From an uncultured Eubacterium sp. (GTDB lineage Bacteria > Bacillota > Clostridia > Lachnospirales > Lachnospiraceae): a stretch of DNA of 24,680 nt. Below are positions 8,175 through 15,087 of this stretch, piece by piece. The translations under genes were made by a program, and so were the position numbers. The notes beneath the pieces are model-generated. The model was not told the DNA's origin and searched no databases. It saw only the letters and a program-made list of their open reading frames with translations. The stretch's first letter is position 1; each line of letters opens with the position of its first letter. The stretch is from positions 1 through 24,680 of the forward strand of contig CALGGT010000041.1 in the NCBI GenBank assembly GCA_937915825.1, in the 5' to 3' direction.

Positions 8175-8861
8175 ATGTCAATGATCGAATTAGAAGGAAT
8201 CGTAAAGAAATTCTACGTAGGTCAACCCAATGAGCTGGAGATCCTCCATGGTATTTCCCTTCAGATCGAGGAAGGGGAGTTTGTATCCATTGTTGGAGCC
8301 TCTGGTTCCGGCAAATCGACCCTTATGAATATTATTGGAGCATTGGACCGCCCGACGGAGGGAACGTATTACCTGGACGGGGTTTCCGTAAGCGACGCGA
8401 AGGACGCTACCTTGTCGGAAATTCGCAATAAAAAAGTGGGCTTCGTCTTTCAAACCTATAATCTGGTGCCCCGGACCACGGCTCTGAACAACGTGGAATT
8501 GCCCATGCTCTATTATGGCATGAAAAAGAAAGAACGAAATGAGCGGGCGAAATATTTATTGGACATGGTGGGGATGGGAGATCGTATGAACCATAAGCCG
8601 GACGAGTTGTCCGGAGGCCAGAAGCAGCGGTGTGCCATTGCCCGGGCAGTAGCCAACAACCCTTCCATTATTCTAGCGGACGAACCGACCGGTGCTTTGG
8701 ATTCGAAAACCGGTCGAAAGATCATGGATCTGTTTCATCAATTGCATGAAAAGGAGCATAAAACCATTGTTTTGATCACCCACTCCAAGGAGCTGGCGGA
8801 AGAAACCGAGAGAAGTCTTACCATCAAAGATGGTCGGATCGTTCAGGAAATCAGGAGGTGA
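8175..8861 (+). CDS. ABC transporter ATP-binding protein (MacB/LolD-like)
   Basis: 228 residues from ATG 8175, preceded by AGGGGGGA at 8161-8168. All ATPase motifs are intact: Walker A GASGSGKST (41-49), Q-loop Q93 in FQTYNLVP, signature LSGGQ (145-149), Walker B IILADE (165-170), D-loop GALD and switch H203 in THS. An in-frame ATG at 8100 lies inside the previous gene's Gly-rich tail and is not used. The NLVPRTTALNNVELPM region is typical of the MacB/LolD/FtsE group. Overlaps the start region of the permease gene, so stoichiometric translation is likely. Confidence 0.95.
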   Translation: MSMIELEGIVKKFYVGQPNELEILHGISLQIEEGEFVSIVGASGSGKSTLMNIIGALDRPTEGTYYLDGVSVSDAKDATLSEIRNKKVGFVFQTYNLVPRTTALNNVELPMLYYGMKKKERNERAKYLLDMVGMGDRMNHKPDELSGGQKQRCAIARAVANNPSIILADEPTGALDSKTGRKIMDLFHQLHEKEHKTIVLITHSKELAEETERSLTIKDGRIVQEIRR

Positions 8862-8866
8862 GGGGC

Positions 8867-10165
8867 ATGTTGATCTGGGAAAATATTAAGATGGCCCTGC
8901 AGGCCCTCTTTGCCAATAAAATGCGATCTCTGCTTACCATGCTTGGGATCATTATCGGCATCGGCTCGGTGATCGCGATCATGACGGTCAGTTCTTCTTT
9001 GACCACTTCCATCTCCGATTCCTTCCAGGAAATGGGAGCCAATAACATTACGGTCAGCTTAAAACAAAAGGATTCGGAAACTGAGACCCGATCCAACGGA
9101 ATGAAATTCGGAGGAATGGTTCGAAGCTCGGATATTACGGAAGAAGACCGGATCTCCGAAGATATGATCTCGGAGATGAACCAGGAATACGGGGATCAGA
9201 TTGAAGCAATATCGATAGAAGAATCGGTGGGAACGGGAACGGCAAACCTGGGAAGTGAGGAAGCCAATATTTCCCTGACGGGAATTAATGAGAAATACGA
9301 CAAGGCCAACAACCTAACTCTCCTGGCCGGGCGTATGTTAACCAAGGCGGACCTGAAAGGAGAAAAGAAGGTCATCCTGGTTTCGGATCAGGTGGTGAAC
9401 ACCCTGTTTGACGGGGATAAGGATCAGGCTTTGTGGCAGCCGGTTCGCGTGGAGATCAACAACGAGTCGGAAACGTACTATATCGTAGGTGTGTATGAAT
9501 ACGAGGAGAGCAGTAATTCGGAATATTCCTCGGACAGCGATTCGGACGTGACAACCTCTGCGTATATTCCCTTAGATACGGCCAAAGAAGTGTACCATCT
9601 GGACGCGGGATACACCCGGTTTACTGTGGTTACCAAGACTTCCGTGGAGAGTGTGTCGAACATGGCGGAGGAACTGGAAACATTCTTCAATATGAAATAT
9701 TACCAGTCCTCGGATGATTACGAAATATCCACCTCCACCATGGAGTCTATGATGGATTCCATGAATGATATGGTGCAGACGGTCTCCATTGCCATTGCGT
9801 TTATTGCAGGGATTTCCCTTTTGGTTGGAGGAATCGGTGTTATGAATATCATGTTGGTATCGATTACGGAACGAACCCGTGAAATCGGGACCAGAAAGGC
9901 GTTGGGAGCGAAGAATTCATCCATTCGTCTTCAGTTTATCGTGGAGTCCGTGGTACTGTGCCTGCTGGGAGGGATCTTAGGGATCCTTACCGGTCTGATC
10001 CTAGGAGCCATTGCTGCCAAAATCTTAGGATACGCAGCGTCTGCCCCGATCGCCGCCATCTTTGTGGCGGTGGGATTCTCTATGGTGATCGGCGTGTTCT
10101 TCGGATATTATCCGGCAGGAAAGGCGGCTAAGTTAGATCCCATTGAAGCTTTGCGTTATGAGTAA
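8867..10165 (+). CDS. ABC transporter permease, MacB/FtsX type
   Basis: 432 residues from ATG 8867; AGGAGG at 8853-8858 overlaps the end of the ATPase gene and sits 8 bases before this ATG, which is better than the GTG at 8858. Topology: TM1 at about 22-42, a large outside domain (45-300, the MacB periplasmic-core type), then TM2 (308-333), TM3 (360-386) and TM4 (394-415). The FtsX signature GGIGVMNIMLVSITERTREIGTRKALGAK and the ending GYYPAGKAAKLDPIEALRYE are clear. The outside domain carries an acidic Ser/Asp run (SSNSEYSSDSDSD, about 215-227). Last gene of the exporter operon; the gene-free stretch after it holds no clear terminator. Confidence 0.93.
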   Translation: MLIWENIKMALQALFANKMRSLLTMLGIIIGIGSVIAIMTVSSSLTTSISDSFQEMGANNITVSLKQKDSETETRSNGMKFGGMVRSSDITEEDRISEDMISEMNQEYGDQIEAISIEESVGTGTANLGSEEANISLTGINEKYDKANNLTLLAGRMLTKADLKGEKKVILVSDQVVNTLFDGDKDQALWQPVRVEINNESETYYIVGVYEYEESSNSEYSSDSDSDVTTSAYIPLDTAKEVYHLDAGYTRFTVVTKTSVESVSNMAEELETFFNMKYYQSSDDYEISTSTMESMMDSMNDMVQTVSIAIAFIAGISLLVGGIGVMNIMLVSITERTREIGTRKALGAKNSSIRLQFIVESVVLCLLGGILGILTGLILGAIAAKILGYAASAPIAAIFVAVGFSMVIGVFFGYYPAGKAAKLDPIEALRYE

Positions 10166-10213
10166 GAAAATGGCAGTGAGCAGGGGTGGCCAGGAGTGAG
10201 GTGGGTGCATAAG

Positions 10214-10245
10214 TTTCACAAAAAAGAAACGGCTTATTTGTGAAA
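10214..10245 (+). repeat. Perfect 9-bp inverted repeat after the permease gene
   Basis: TTTCACAAA (10214-10222) and TTTGTGAAA (10237-10245) separated by 14 bases. It is not followed by a T run, so it is at best a weak terminator; an operator for the promoter at 10255 is an alternative. Confidence 0.6.
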
Positions 10246-10254
10246 TGTGTAAGA

Positions 10255-10283
10255 TTGTTCTTTCATGGAGTATATGGTAAAAT
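10255..10283 (+). promoter_or_regulatory. Candidate promoter directed into the repeat element
   Basis: TTGTTC (10255-10260), a 17-base spacer and TAAAAT (10278-10283) with TGG directly before it (extended -10). Transcription would start near 10290 and run through the element at 10311-10685. It could be an older recA promoter or a promoter for a non-coding RNA. Confidence 0.4.
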
Positions 10284-10310
10284 AATACTGTTTCTTGTTT
10301 CTTAGTTTAT

Positions 10311-10450
10311 TACGATTCACAGCCCCCTGTCCCAATTCTTGGGGCCCGCTATGCACTCTTGGTCGTGAACAGCCAGCTGACACGACGCTTCAAGCGAGGG
10401 ACTCTATTGCCGCTACGCGGCTGCCCTAATCATTTGGGAACAGGTTGCTG
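10311..10450 (+). repeat. Direct copy 1 of the 140-bp unit
   Basis: About 95% identical to copy 2 at 10468-10608: six substitutions, all transitions, and a one-base indel. Each copy contains three small stems: CCCAA/TTGGG (10331-10343), GTCGTG/CACGAC (10362-10386) and GCCGC/GCGGC (10409-10421). Confidence 0.9.
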
Positions 10451-10467
10451 GCAGGTTGCTGGCAGGT
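10451..10467 (+). repeat. Short repeat linker between the two copies
   Basis: GCAGGTTGCTGGCAGGT continues the end of copy 1, giving ACAGGTTGCTG, GCAGGTTGCTG and a partial GCAGGT, an 11-bp tandem expansion before copy 2 begins at 10468. Confidence 0.8.
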
Positions 10468-10608
10468 TACGATTCACAGCTCCCTGCCCCAATTCTTGGG
10501 GCCCGCTATGCGCTCTTGGTCGTGAACAGCCAGCTGACACGACGCTTCAAGCGAGGGACTCTATTGCCGCTATCGCGGCTGCCCCAATCATTTAGGGACA
10601 GGTTGCTG
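10468..10608 (+). repeat. Direct copy 2 of the 140-bp unit
   Basis: Starts 157 bp after copy 1. The stems are kept: CCCCAA/TTGGGG (10487-10501), GTCGTG/CACGAC (10519-10543) and GCCGC/GCGGC (10566-10579). The only indel against copy 1 is in the loop of the last stem (TATC here, TAC in copy 1). Confidence 0.9.
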
Positions 10609-10612
10609 ATTC

Positions 10613-10674
10613 GTCGATCTGGCATGGCATCGCTTTTGAAAGCAAGCTTTCAAGCGATGTCATGCCAGATCGAC
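10613..10674. repeat. Long foldback hairpin at the right end of the element
   Basis: The left arm, beginning GTCGATCTGGCATG, and the right arm, ending CATGCCAGATCGAC, pair over nearly 30 positions around AAAG-CAAG-CTTT. There is one G-T pair and a two-base bulge. GATTC just before the left arm can pair with GAATC after the right arm across a 3-base bulge, extending the stem. It is 16-20 bases before a T run (10692-10697), too far for a standard terminator. Confidence 0.85.
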
Positions 10675-10709
10675 TGTGAATCGTAACCGTGTTTTTTCTA
10701 AAAAATAGG

Positions 10710-10738
10710 TTGACAGATTGATTTTTTTAGAGTATGAT
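10710..10738 (+). promoter_or_regulatory. recA promoter
   Basis: TTGACA (10710-10715), a 17-base spacer and TATGAT (10733-10738): near-consensus sigma-A. It starts 25 bases after the right end of the repeat element and 43 bases before the recA start. Confidence 0.88.
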
Positions 10739-10744
10739 AAAAGA

Positions 10745-10756
10745 GAACAAATGTTC
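10745..10756. promoter_or_regulatory. LexA (SOS) box of recA
   Basis: GAACAAATGTTC, a match to the Gram-positive LexA/DinR core GAAC-N4-GTTC, placed at the predicted transcription start just after the -10. Repression by LexA and release on DNA damage is the established arrangement for recA in Firmicutes. Confidence 0.9.
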
Positions 10757-10780
10757 TAATTACAAAATGGAGGAACGATT

Positions 10781-11809
10781 ATGGAACGTGATGAGAATAA
10801 AAAGAAAGCATTGGAATCGGCCATTGCCCAAATTGAAAAACAATATGGCAAGGGCTCCGTTATGAAGTTGGGGGATTCTGCCCATATGGAAGTGGAAGCG
10901 ATCCCTACCGGCTCGTTAAGTTTGGATGTTGCGCTGGGGGTAGGGGGGATTCCTGCCGGTCGTGTGATCGAGATTTATGGACCGGAGTCCAGTGGTAAGA
11001 CGACGGTTGCCTTACATATGGTAGCAGAAGTTCAGAAACGTGGCGGGATTGCCGGTTTTATTGATGCGGAGCATGCGTTGGATCCGGTTTATGCCAAGAA
11101 CATTGGTGTCAACATCGATGAACTTTATATTTCACAACCGGATTGCGGTGAGCAGGCCCTGGAGATTACCGAGACCATGGCAAGATCCGGAGCCGTGGAC
11201 ATTATTATTGTGGACTCGGTCGCCGCTCTGGTTCCAAAGGCAGAGATCGAAGGAGATATGGGAGATGCGCATATGGGCTTGCAGGCTCGTTTGATGAGTC
11301 AGGCCCTTCGTAAATTAACCGGCGTGATCAATAAGTCCAGCTGTACCATCGTATTTATTAACCAGTTGCGTCAAAAGATCGGTGTTATGTTTGGGAATCC
11401 GGAGACAACGACCGGGGGGAATGCGCTTAAGTTCTATGCCTCGGTACGTTTGGATGTACGCCGTACCGAGACATTGAAGCAGTCTGGTGAGATCATTGGA
11501 AACCACGTTCGTGTAAAAGTTGTGAAGAATAAAGTGGCGCCGCCGTTCCATGAGGCGGAATTTGATATTATGTTCGGCACGGGAATTTCCCGGGAAGCGG
11601 ATCTTCTGGATCTGGCAGCCAAATACGATATCATTGAAAAGAGCGGGGCTTGGTATTCCTACAACAAAGAGAAGATCGGCCAGGGTCGGGAGAACGCGAA
11701 GAAGTATTTAGCAGAGAATCCTCAAATCTTTGAAGAGGTGGATCAGAAATTACGTGCCATGTTCTTCCAAAACGAGGTAGAAGAAGAGGATGATCAATCA
11801 TTTCAATGA
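10781..11809 (+). CDS. recA: Recombinase RecA
   Basis: 342 residues; TGGAGG at 10768-10773 lies 7 bases before ATG 10781. RecA forms the ATP-dependent filament on single-stranded DNA, drives strand exchange and triggers LexA self-cleavage. Seen are Walker A GPESSGKT (67-74), FIDAEHALDP (93-102), Walker B IIIVDS (141-146), loop L1 around EGDMGDAHMG and the L2 region NQLRQKIGVMFGNPETTTGG (194-213). The C-terminal tail is acidic (NEVEEEDDQSFQ). No intein or truncation. The gene has a LexA box and overlaps recX by four bases. Confidence 0.98.
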   Translation: MERDENKKKALESAIAQIEKQYGKGSVMKLGDSAHMEVEAIPTGSLSLDVALGVGGIPAGRVIEIYGPESSGKTTVALHMVAEVQKRGGIAGFIDAEHALDPVYAKNIGVNIDELYISQPDCGEQALEITETMARSGAVDIIIVDSVAALVPKAEIEGDMGDAHMGLQARLMSQALRKLTGVINKSSCTIVFINQLRQKIGVMFGNPETTTGGNALKFYASVRLDVRRTETLKQSGEIIGNHVRVKVVKNKVAPPFHEAEFDIMFGTGISREADLLDLAAKYDIIEKSGAWYSYNKEKIGQGRENAKKYLAENPQIFEEVDQKLRAMFFQNEVEEEDDQSFQ

Positions 11810-12318
11810 AAGAATGGAACGATAAGAATTCCGGAGGTCTCCCCCAGGGGATGCCTCCGGAATTTCAAACAACAGAGGAAAAAAAAGGATTAACCCGTGC
11901 CTTGAAGTTGCTGCTGGTAAAGGATCGGACCCAGTGGGAGTTAACGGATCAGTTGTTATCGGAGGGATATGCGCAATCGGATGTTCAGAAGATCCTGGAA
12001 TATGTAAAGAGCTTTGGTTACATTAACGACCGCCGGTATGTGGATCTGTATTTAATCTCCCATGGCGACCGTTACAGCATCCGGGAGATGCAGCAAAAAT
12101 TAAGATCACGTGGAATTTCGAAAGATTTTTTTTATGAAGTCTTGGAATCTTCGGATTATGAAGGGGAAGAACCGGCTTTGAAGAAGATCCTGGCCAAGCG
12201 GTTAAAGGGCCGTTCCGTGGAGGAATTGACCTATGAAGAAAAACAAAAACATATGGCTTACTTCGCCCGAAAAGGATACTCCTTTGAAAAAATTCGAGAA
12301 ATATTTTCATTTTCTTGA
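11806..12318 (+). CDS. recX: Regulatory protein RecX
   Basis: 170 residues; its ATG overlaps the recA stop as ATGA (11806-11809), so it is translated by coupling. RecX binds RecA filaments and limits RecA activity. Tandem three-helix RecX modules are visible: LKLLLVKDRTQWELTDQLLSEGY..., VKSFGYINDRRYVDLYL, MQQKLRSRGISKDFFYEVL and the C-terminal KHMAYFARKGYSFEKIREIF. The first 20 residues (rich in Gly/Pro) are not part of the family core and are encoded by a strong inverted repeat. An internal ATG at 11851 (residue 16) lies in that repeat and could serve as a second start. The TGA stop overlaps the -35 of the rny promoter. Confidence 0.92.
   Translation: MKEWNDKNSGGLPQGMPPEFQTTEEKKGLTRALKLLLVKDRTQWELTDQLLSEGYAQSDVQKILEYVKSFGYINDRRYVDLYLISHGDRYSIREMQQKLRSRGISKDFFYEVLESSDYEGEEPALKKILAKRLKGRSVEELTYEEKQKHMAYFARKGYSFEKIREIFSFS
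11827..11864 (+). repeat. Strong hairpin inside the first codons of recX
   Basis: AATTCCGGAGG (11827-11837) pairs perfectly with CCTCCGGAATT (11854-11864), and an inner CCC/GGG pairing extends the stem. There is no T run, so it is not a standard terminator. The internal ATG at 11851 lies in the structure. Confidence 0.85.
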
Positions 12319-12343
12319 CATTTTATACAAAAAAGTGTAGAAT
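12315..12343 (+). promoter_or_regulatory. rny promoter
   Basis: TTGACA (12315-12320), a 17-base spacer and TAGAAT (12338-12343), close to sigma-A consensus. The -35 overlaps the recX stop codon, so rny can be made independently of the SOS-controlled recA-recX operon. Confidence 0.88.
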
Positions 12344-12350
12344 TATTATG

Positions 12351-12373
12351 TTGTGGTATGTAAAATACCACAA
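12351..12373 (+). promoter_or_regulatory. Perfect stem-loop at the predicted 5' end of rny mRNA
   Basis: TTGTGGTAT (12351-12359), loop GTAAA, ATACCACAA (12365-12373). It begins 8 bases after the -10, where transcription should start, and 16 bases before the AAGGAGGTG ribosome site at 12389. It can act as an mRNA 5' stabiliser or as a DNA operator; the sequence does not decide. Confidence 0.75.
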
Positions 12374-12401
12374 TGAAAAGTTCATATAAGGAGGTGCTCC
12401 T

Positions 12402-13973
12402 GTGCTAAAGTTTAGTATCGGTGTTGTCATTGCATTGGTTGCTATTCTTTTGTTATGCGTGATCATTACTGCATTTATTGCATGGAAGTTGGCCATTTCT
12501 CATCGCATCAAAGAAGAGAAAGAGAAGGTCGGCAGCGCAGAAGAAAAAGCCAAGAAGATCATTGGAGAAGCATTAAAGACCGCCGAGACCAAGAAAAGAG
12601 AGGCTTTGTTGGAGGCTAAGGAAGAGAACATGAAAGCGAAGAATGCTCTCGAACGTGAAGCCAAAGAACAGAAAGCCGAGATCCAGAAATACGAAAAACG
12701 TGTTCTGGGCAAAGAAGAAACTTTGGATAAGAAGCTGGAAGCACTCGAAAAAAGGGAATCAAAACTTACGAATCGTTTACATGACTTTGAAAGAGAAAAG
12801 GCGAAAGTCGAAGAGCTCAAGCAAAGCCACATTCGTGAATTAGAGAAGATTTCCGGACTTACCTCAGAACAGGCAAAGAACTATTTATTGAAATCATTGG
12901 AAGAAGATGTGAAACATGATTCTGCCGTCATGATCAAGAATTTAAATGATCAGGCGAAGGATGAAGCAGCAAAGAAGGCTAAGGAATATGTAGTTTCCGC
13001 GATTCAGAAGTGTGCGACAGACCATGTAAATGAAGCTACGATTTCGGTAGTCCCTCTTCCCAATGAAGAGATGAAAGGAAGAATTATTGGTCGAGAAGGT
13101 CGTAACATCCGTACTTTTGAGAACGCCACCGGCGTGGATCTGATCATTGATGATTCACCGGAAGCGGTTATTCTTTCCGGATTTGACCCTGTTCGTAGAG
13201 AAATTGCAAGAATTGCTTTGGAGAAGTTAGTCGTAGACGGACGTATCCATCCCGCTCGTATTGAAGAGATGGTTGCCAAAGCAAAGAAGGAAGTAGAAAC
13301 TGTAATTCGAGATGAAGGAGAGGCTGCGATCTTAGAGGTCGGCATCCATGGAATTCATCCGGAATTGGTTCGACTTTTAGGAAAGCTGAGATTCCGAACC
13401 AGCTATGGCCAGAATGTATTGAAACATTCTATGGAGGTCGCATATTTATGCGGTCTGTTCGCCGGAGAATTAGGCGAGGATGTTCGTATGGCCAAGAGAG
13501 CCGGTTTGTTGCATGATATCGGAAAAGCGGTGGATCGTGAGATGGAAGGATCCCACGTTCAATTAGGTGCTGATCTATGTCGCAAATACAAGGAATCTCC
13601 GTTGATCATCAATGCAGTAGAGGCACATCACGGAGATGTGGATACGGAAAGTATCATTGCCTGTTTGGTACAGGCGGCTGATGCGATTTCCGCTGCCCGC
13701 CCGGGTGCCCGTCGTGAAACCATTGATAATTATACCAACCGCCTGAAACAATTGGAAGATGTTGCCAATAGTTTTGACGGCGTTGGAAATTCATTCGCAA
13801 TTCAAGCAGGTAGAGAGATTCGAGTGATGGTTGTTCCGGACCGGATCAGTGACGATGATATGGCTATTTTGGCCAGAGATATCGCCAAGCAGGTAGAAGC
13901 AGAGCTTCAATATCCGGGTCAGATCAAAGTGAGTGTGATTCGTGAATCACGAGTCGTTGAATATGCAAAGTAA
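12402..13973 (+). CDS. rny: Ribonuclease Y
   Basis: 523 residues from GTG 12402, after AAGGAGGTG at 12389. RNase Y is the membrane-anchored endoribonuclease that starts mRNA decay in many Firmicutes. Order: one N-terminal membrane segment (4-32); a long charged coiled coil (35-200); KH RNA-binding domain with GRIIGREGRNI (227-237); HD metal-phosphodiesterase domain with H342 in LKHSMEVA, H371-D372 in LLHDIGKAVD and a later H-H-G-D (AHHGD); and the C-terminal YPGQIKVSVIRESRVVEYAK. Length is normal. The gene is monocistronic between its own promoter and the terminator at 13976. Confidence 0.97.
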   Translation: MLKFSIGVVIALVAILLLCVIITAFIAWKLAISHRIKEEKEKVGSAEEKAKKIIGEALKTAETKKREALLEAKEENMKAKNALEREAKEQKAEIQKYEKRVLGKEETLDKKLEALEKRESKLTNRLHDFEREKAKVEELKQSHIRELEKISGLTSEQAKNYLLKSLEEDVKHDSAVMIKNLNDQAKDEAAKKAKEYVVSAIQKCATDHVNEATISVVPLPNEEMKGRIIGREGRNIRTFENATGVDLIIDDSPEAVILSGFDPVRREIARIALEKLVVDGRIHPARIEEMVAKAKKEVETVIRDEGEAAILEVGIHGIHPELVRLLGKLRFRTSYGQNVLKHSMEVAYLCGLFAGELGEDVRMAKRAGLLHDIGKAVDREMEGSHVQLGADLCRKYKESPLIINAVEAHHGDVDTESIIACLVQAADAISAARPGARRETIDNYTNRLKQLEDVANSFDGVGNSFAIQAGREIRVMVVPDRISDDDMAILARDIAKQVEAELQYPGQIKVSVIRESRVVEYAK

Positions 13974-13975
13974 CC

Positions 13976-14006
13976 AAAAACCGCTGTGTAGACCACAGCG
14001 GTTTTT
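13976..14006 (+). terminator. Rho-independent terminator of rny
   Basis: AAAAACCGCTGTG, loop TAGAC, CACAGCGGTTTTT: a perfect stem of 8 GC-rich pairs extended by A-T pairs and ending in a T run, 3 bases after the rny stop. Confidence 0.95.
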
Positions 14007-14052
14007 CCTATTAAAAAAATTAATAAAATTTTTAAAAAATTATTTTTTTTTA

Positions 14053-14081
14053 TGGATTAAATGTAAAAAATATGCTATAAT
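14053..14081 (+). promoter_or_regulatory. Promoter of the prepilin-HMA pair
   Basis: Perfect TATAAT at 14076-14081 with TGC directly before it (extended -10). The -35 at 17 bases, TGGATT (14053-14058), is weak. An A/T-tract region at 14010-14050 could act as an UP element. Confidence 0.75.
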
Positions 14082-14162
14082 GAACACATAAAAGTTACTT
14101 AAATGTTTTCGAAAAAGGATATATCAAAAAGAATAGCTTCAAATGGGAAAGAGGTGTTTTTT

Positions 14163-14801
14163 ATGGTAAAAAAACTAAAATCTAACTATTTGGGATTCAC
14201 ATTAGTAGAGTTGATCGTTGTCGTTGCGATCATCGCAATTCTGATCACAGCGATCACACCGGCTTATTATCGTCATTTGATCCGTACAAGAAAGCAAATC
14301 GATGTGAACAATGGAGAGGAATTATGTAAAGCATTACAGTCGGCGATGGCATCGGACCCGAAGATCATGAACTTCGTTTGGATCGCCACCAGCAACTATG
14401 GGAATAACATGCCGAGAACAGAAAGCGATGATATGCATTATCGGGTTCTTGCTTATGCCAATGTTGCAACGGACGCCTTTGGTGTGTATCAAATGCAAAT
14501 GCATATCATTCCCACTGCCGGCATTACCAATACCACAAGAGCTGTCCTGGCCACCCGGATGGAAGAATATTTGGATGATTGTACCTTCTCCTTCCAGTTT
14601 GGAAAAGGAAATGTCATTGATCAGTGGATCATCTGCGCGGATATTTACCAGCAATTGTATGTATTTATTGGAGCCGGATTAAATGATGCTCGTTATCACA
14701 TTCGTAAGGATGGGAAATTACGAACCGGCGACAATCGTCAGGAATATATGATTTACCCGGAGGTATCCGAAGAATATCAAAAAATGTATACGTTGAAATA
14801 A
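14163..14801 (+). CDS. Type IV prepilin-like protein (pilin/pseudopilin)
   Basis: 212 residues from ATG 14163, with GAAAGAGGTG at 14147-14156 before it; the upstream in-frame ATG at 14103 has no ribosome site and would give an over-long leader. A short basic leader MVKKLKSNYLG is followed by FTLVELIVVVAIIAILITAITPAYY: prepilin peptidase should cut after G11, leaving F as residue 1 and E at +5, then the hydrophobic assembly helix. The remaining 180 residues are a poorly recognisable globular head with few cysteines. No pilus motor, secretin, peptidase or other pilin gene is in the window, so the machinery must be elsewhere, or this is a minor or orphan pilin. It is co-transcribed with the HMA protein gene 13 bases downstream. 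Confidence 0.88.
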   Translation: MVKKLKSNYLGFTLVELIVVVAIIAILITAITPAYYRHLIRTRKQIDVNNGEELCKALQSAMASDPKIMNFVWIATSNYGNNMPRTESDDMHYRVLAYANVATDAFGVYQMQMHIIPTAGITNTTRAVLATRMEEYLDDCTFSFQFGKGNVIDQWIICADIYQQLYVFIGAGLNDARYHIRKDGKLRTGDNRQEYMIYPEVSEEYQKMYTLK

Positions 14802-14814
14802 TTAGGAGAATGTA

Positions 14815-15063
14815 ATGTTTAAGATTGATGTGACGGTAGAGGGTATGATGTGTGGGAACTGTGAATCCCATGTGAATCAAGCGATTAAAGAAGCGTTTCC
14901 GGACGTGGTGAAGGTAAAATCTTCTCGTAAGAAGAATTTGACGGAGATCATTTCTGAACGTCATCTGGATCCGGAACGCATCACCGGTGTCATTGTGGAC
15001 ACCGGTTATAAGGTAGGAGAGATTCAAGAAAAACCCTATGAGAAAAAGGGTTTGTTTGGATAA
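14815..15063 (+). CDS. Small heavy-metal-associated (HMA) domain protein
   Basis: 82 residues; TTAGGAG ends about 6 bases before ATG 14815. It is one ferredoxin-like HMA domain: beta strand FKIDVTVEG, metal loop GMMCGNC (M-x-C-x-x-C, cysteines about residues 14 and 17), helix ESHVNQAIKEAF, then SSRKKNLTEIISERHLDPERITGVIVDTGYKVG. Such proteins are CopZ-type copper(I) chaperones. No copper P-type ATPase or CsoR/CopY gene is present here, and the partner gene encodes a prepilin, so the role in copper handling is family inference only. A charged tail (EKPYEKKGLFG) extends beyond the usual 68-70 residues. Confidence 0.85.
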   Translation: MFKIDVTVEGMMCGNCESHVNQAIKEAFPDVVKVKSSRKKNLTEIISERHLDPERITGVIVDTGYKVGEIQEKPYEKKGLFG

Positions 15064-15087
15064 ATCATAGGAAACGGGAACGAAGGA

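Larger units (their letters stand above)
10311..10685. mobile_element. 375-bp element with 12-bp terminal inverted repeats, MITE-like
   Basis: The left end TACGATTCACAG (10311-10322) is the exact reverse complement of the right end CTGTGAATCGTA (10674-10685). The left-end sequence recurs internally at 10468-10479. Inside are two direct copies of about 140 bp and a long foldback hairpin. No credible protein is encoded. The outermost TA bases on both sides could be a TA target duplication, with the inverted repeat proper being CGATTCACAG; that would fit Tc1/mariner-IS630-type mobilisation in trans. This is inference; I do not recognise a named family. It fills the region between the exporter operon and the recA promoter. 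Alternatively it is a REP/BIME-like intergenic repeat or a structured RNA gene. Confidence 0.6.

Noticed and set aside
10214..10245. Terminator of the exporter operon
   Set aside because: The 9-bp stem is AT-rich, has a 14-base loop and no T run after it; kept only as an inverted repeat.
10311..10608. Possible CRISPR array
   Set aside because: Only two units, 140 bp long with a 17-bp linker that is itself a repeat; no spacer-like unique sequence and no cas genes.
10359..10686. Two overlapping open frames of 76-78 codons in the gene-free region before recA
   Set aside because: They lie wholly in the two direct repeat copies, repeat each other's peptide, have no ribosome site and show no protein-like composition.
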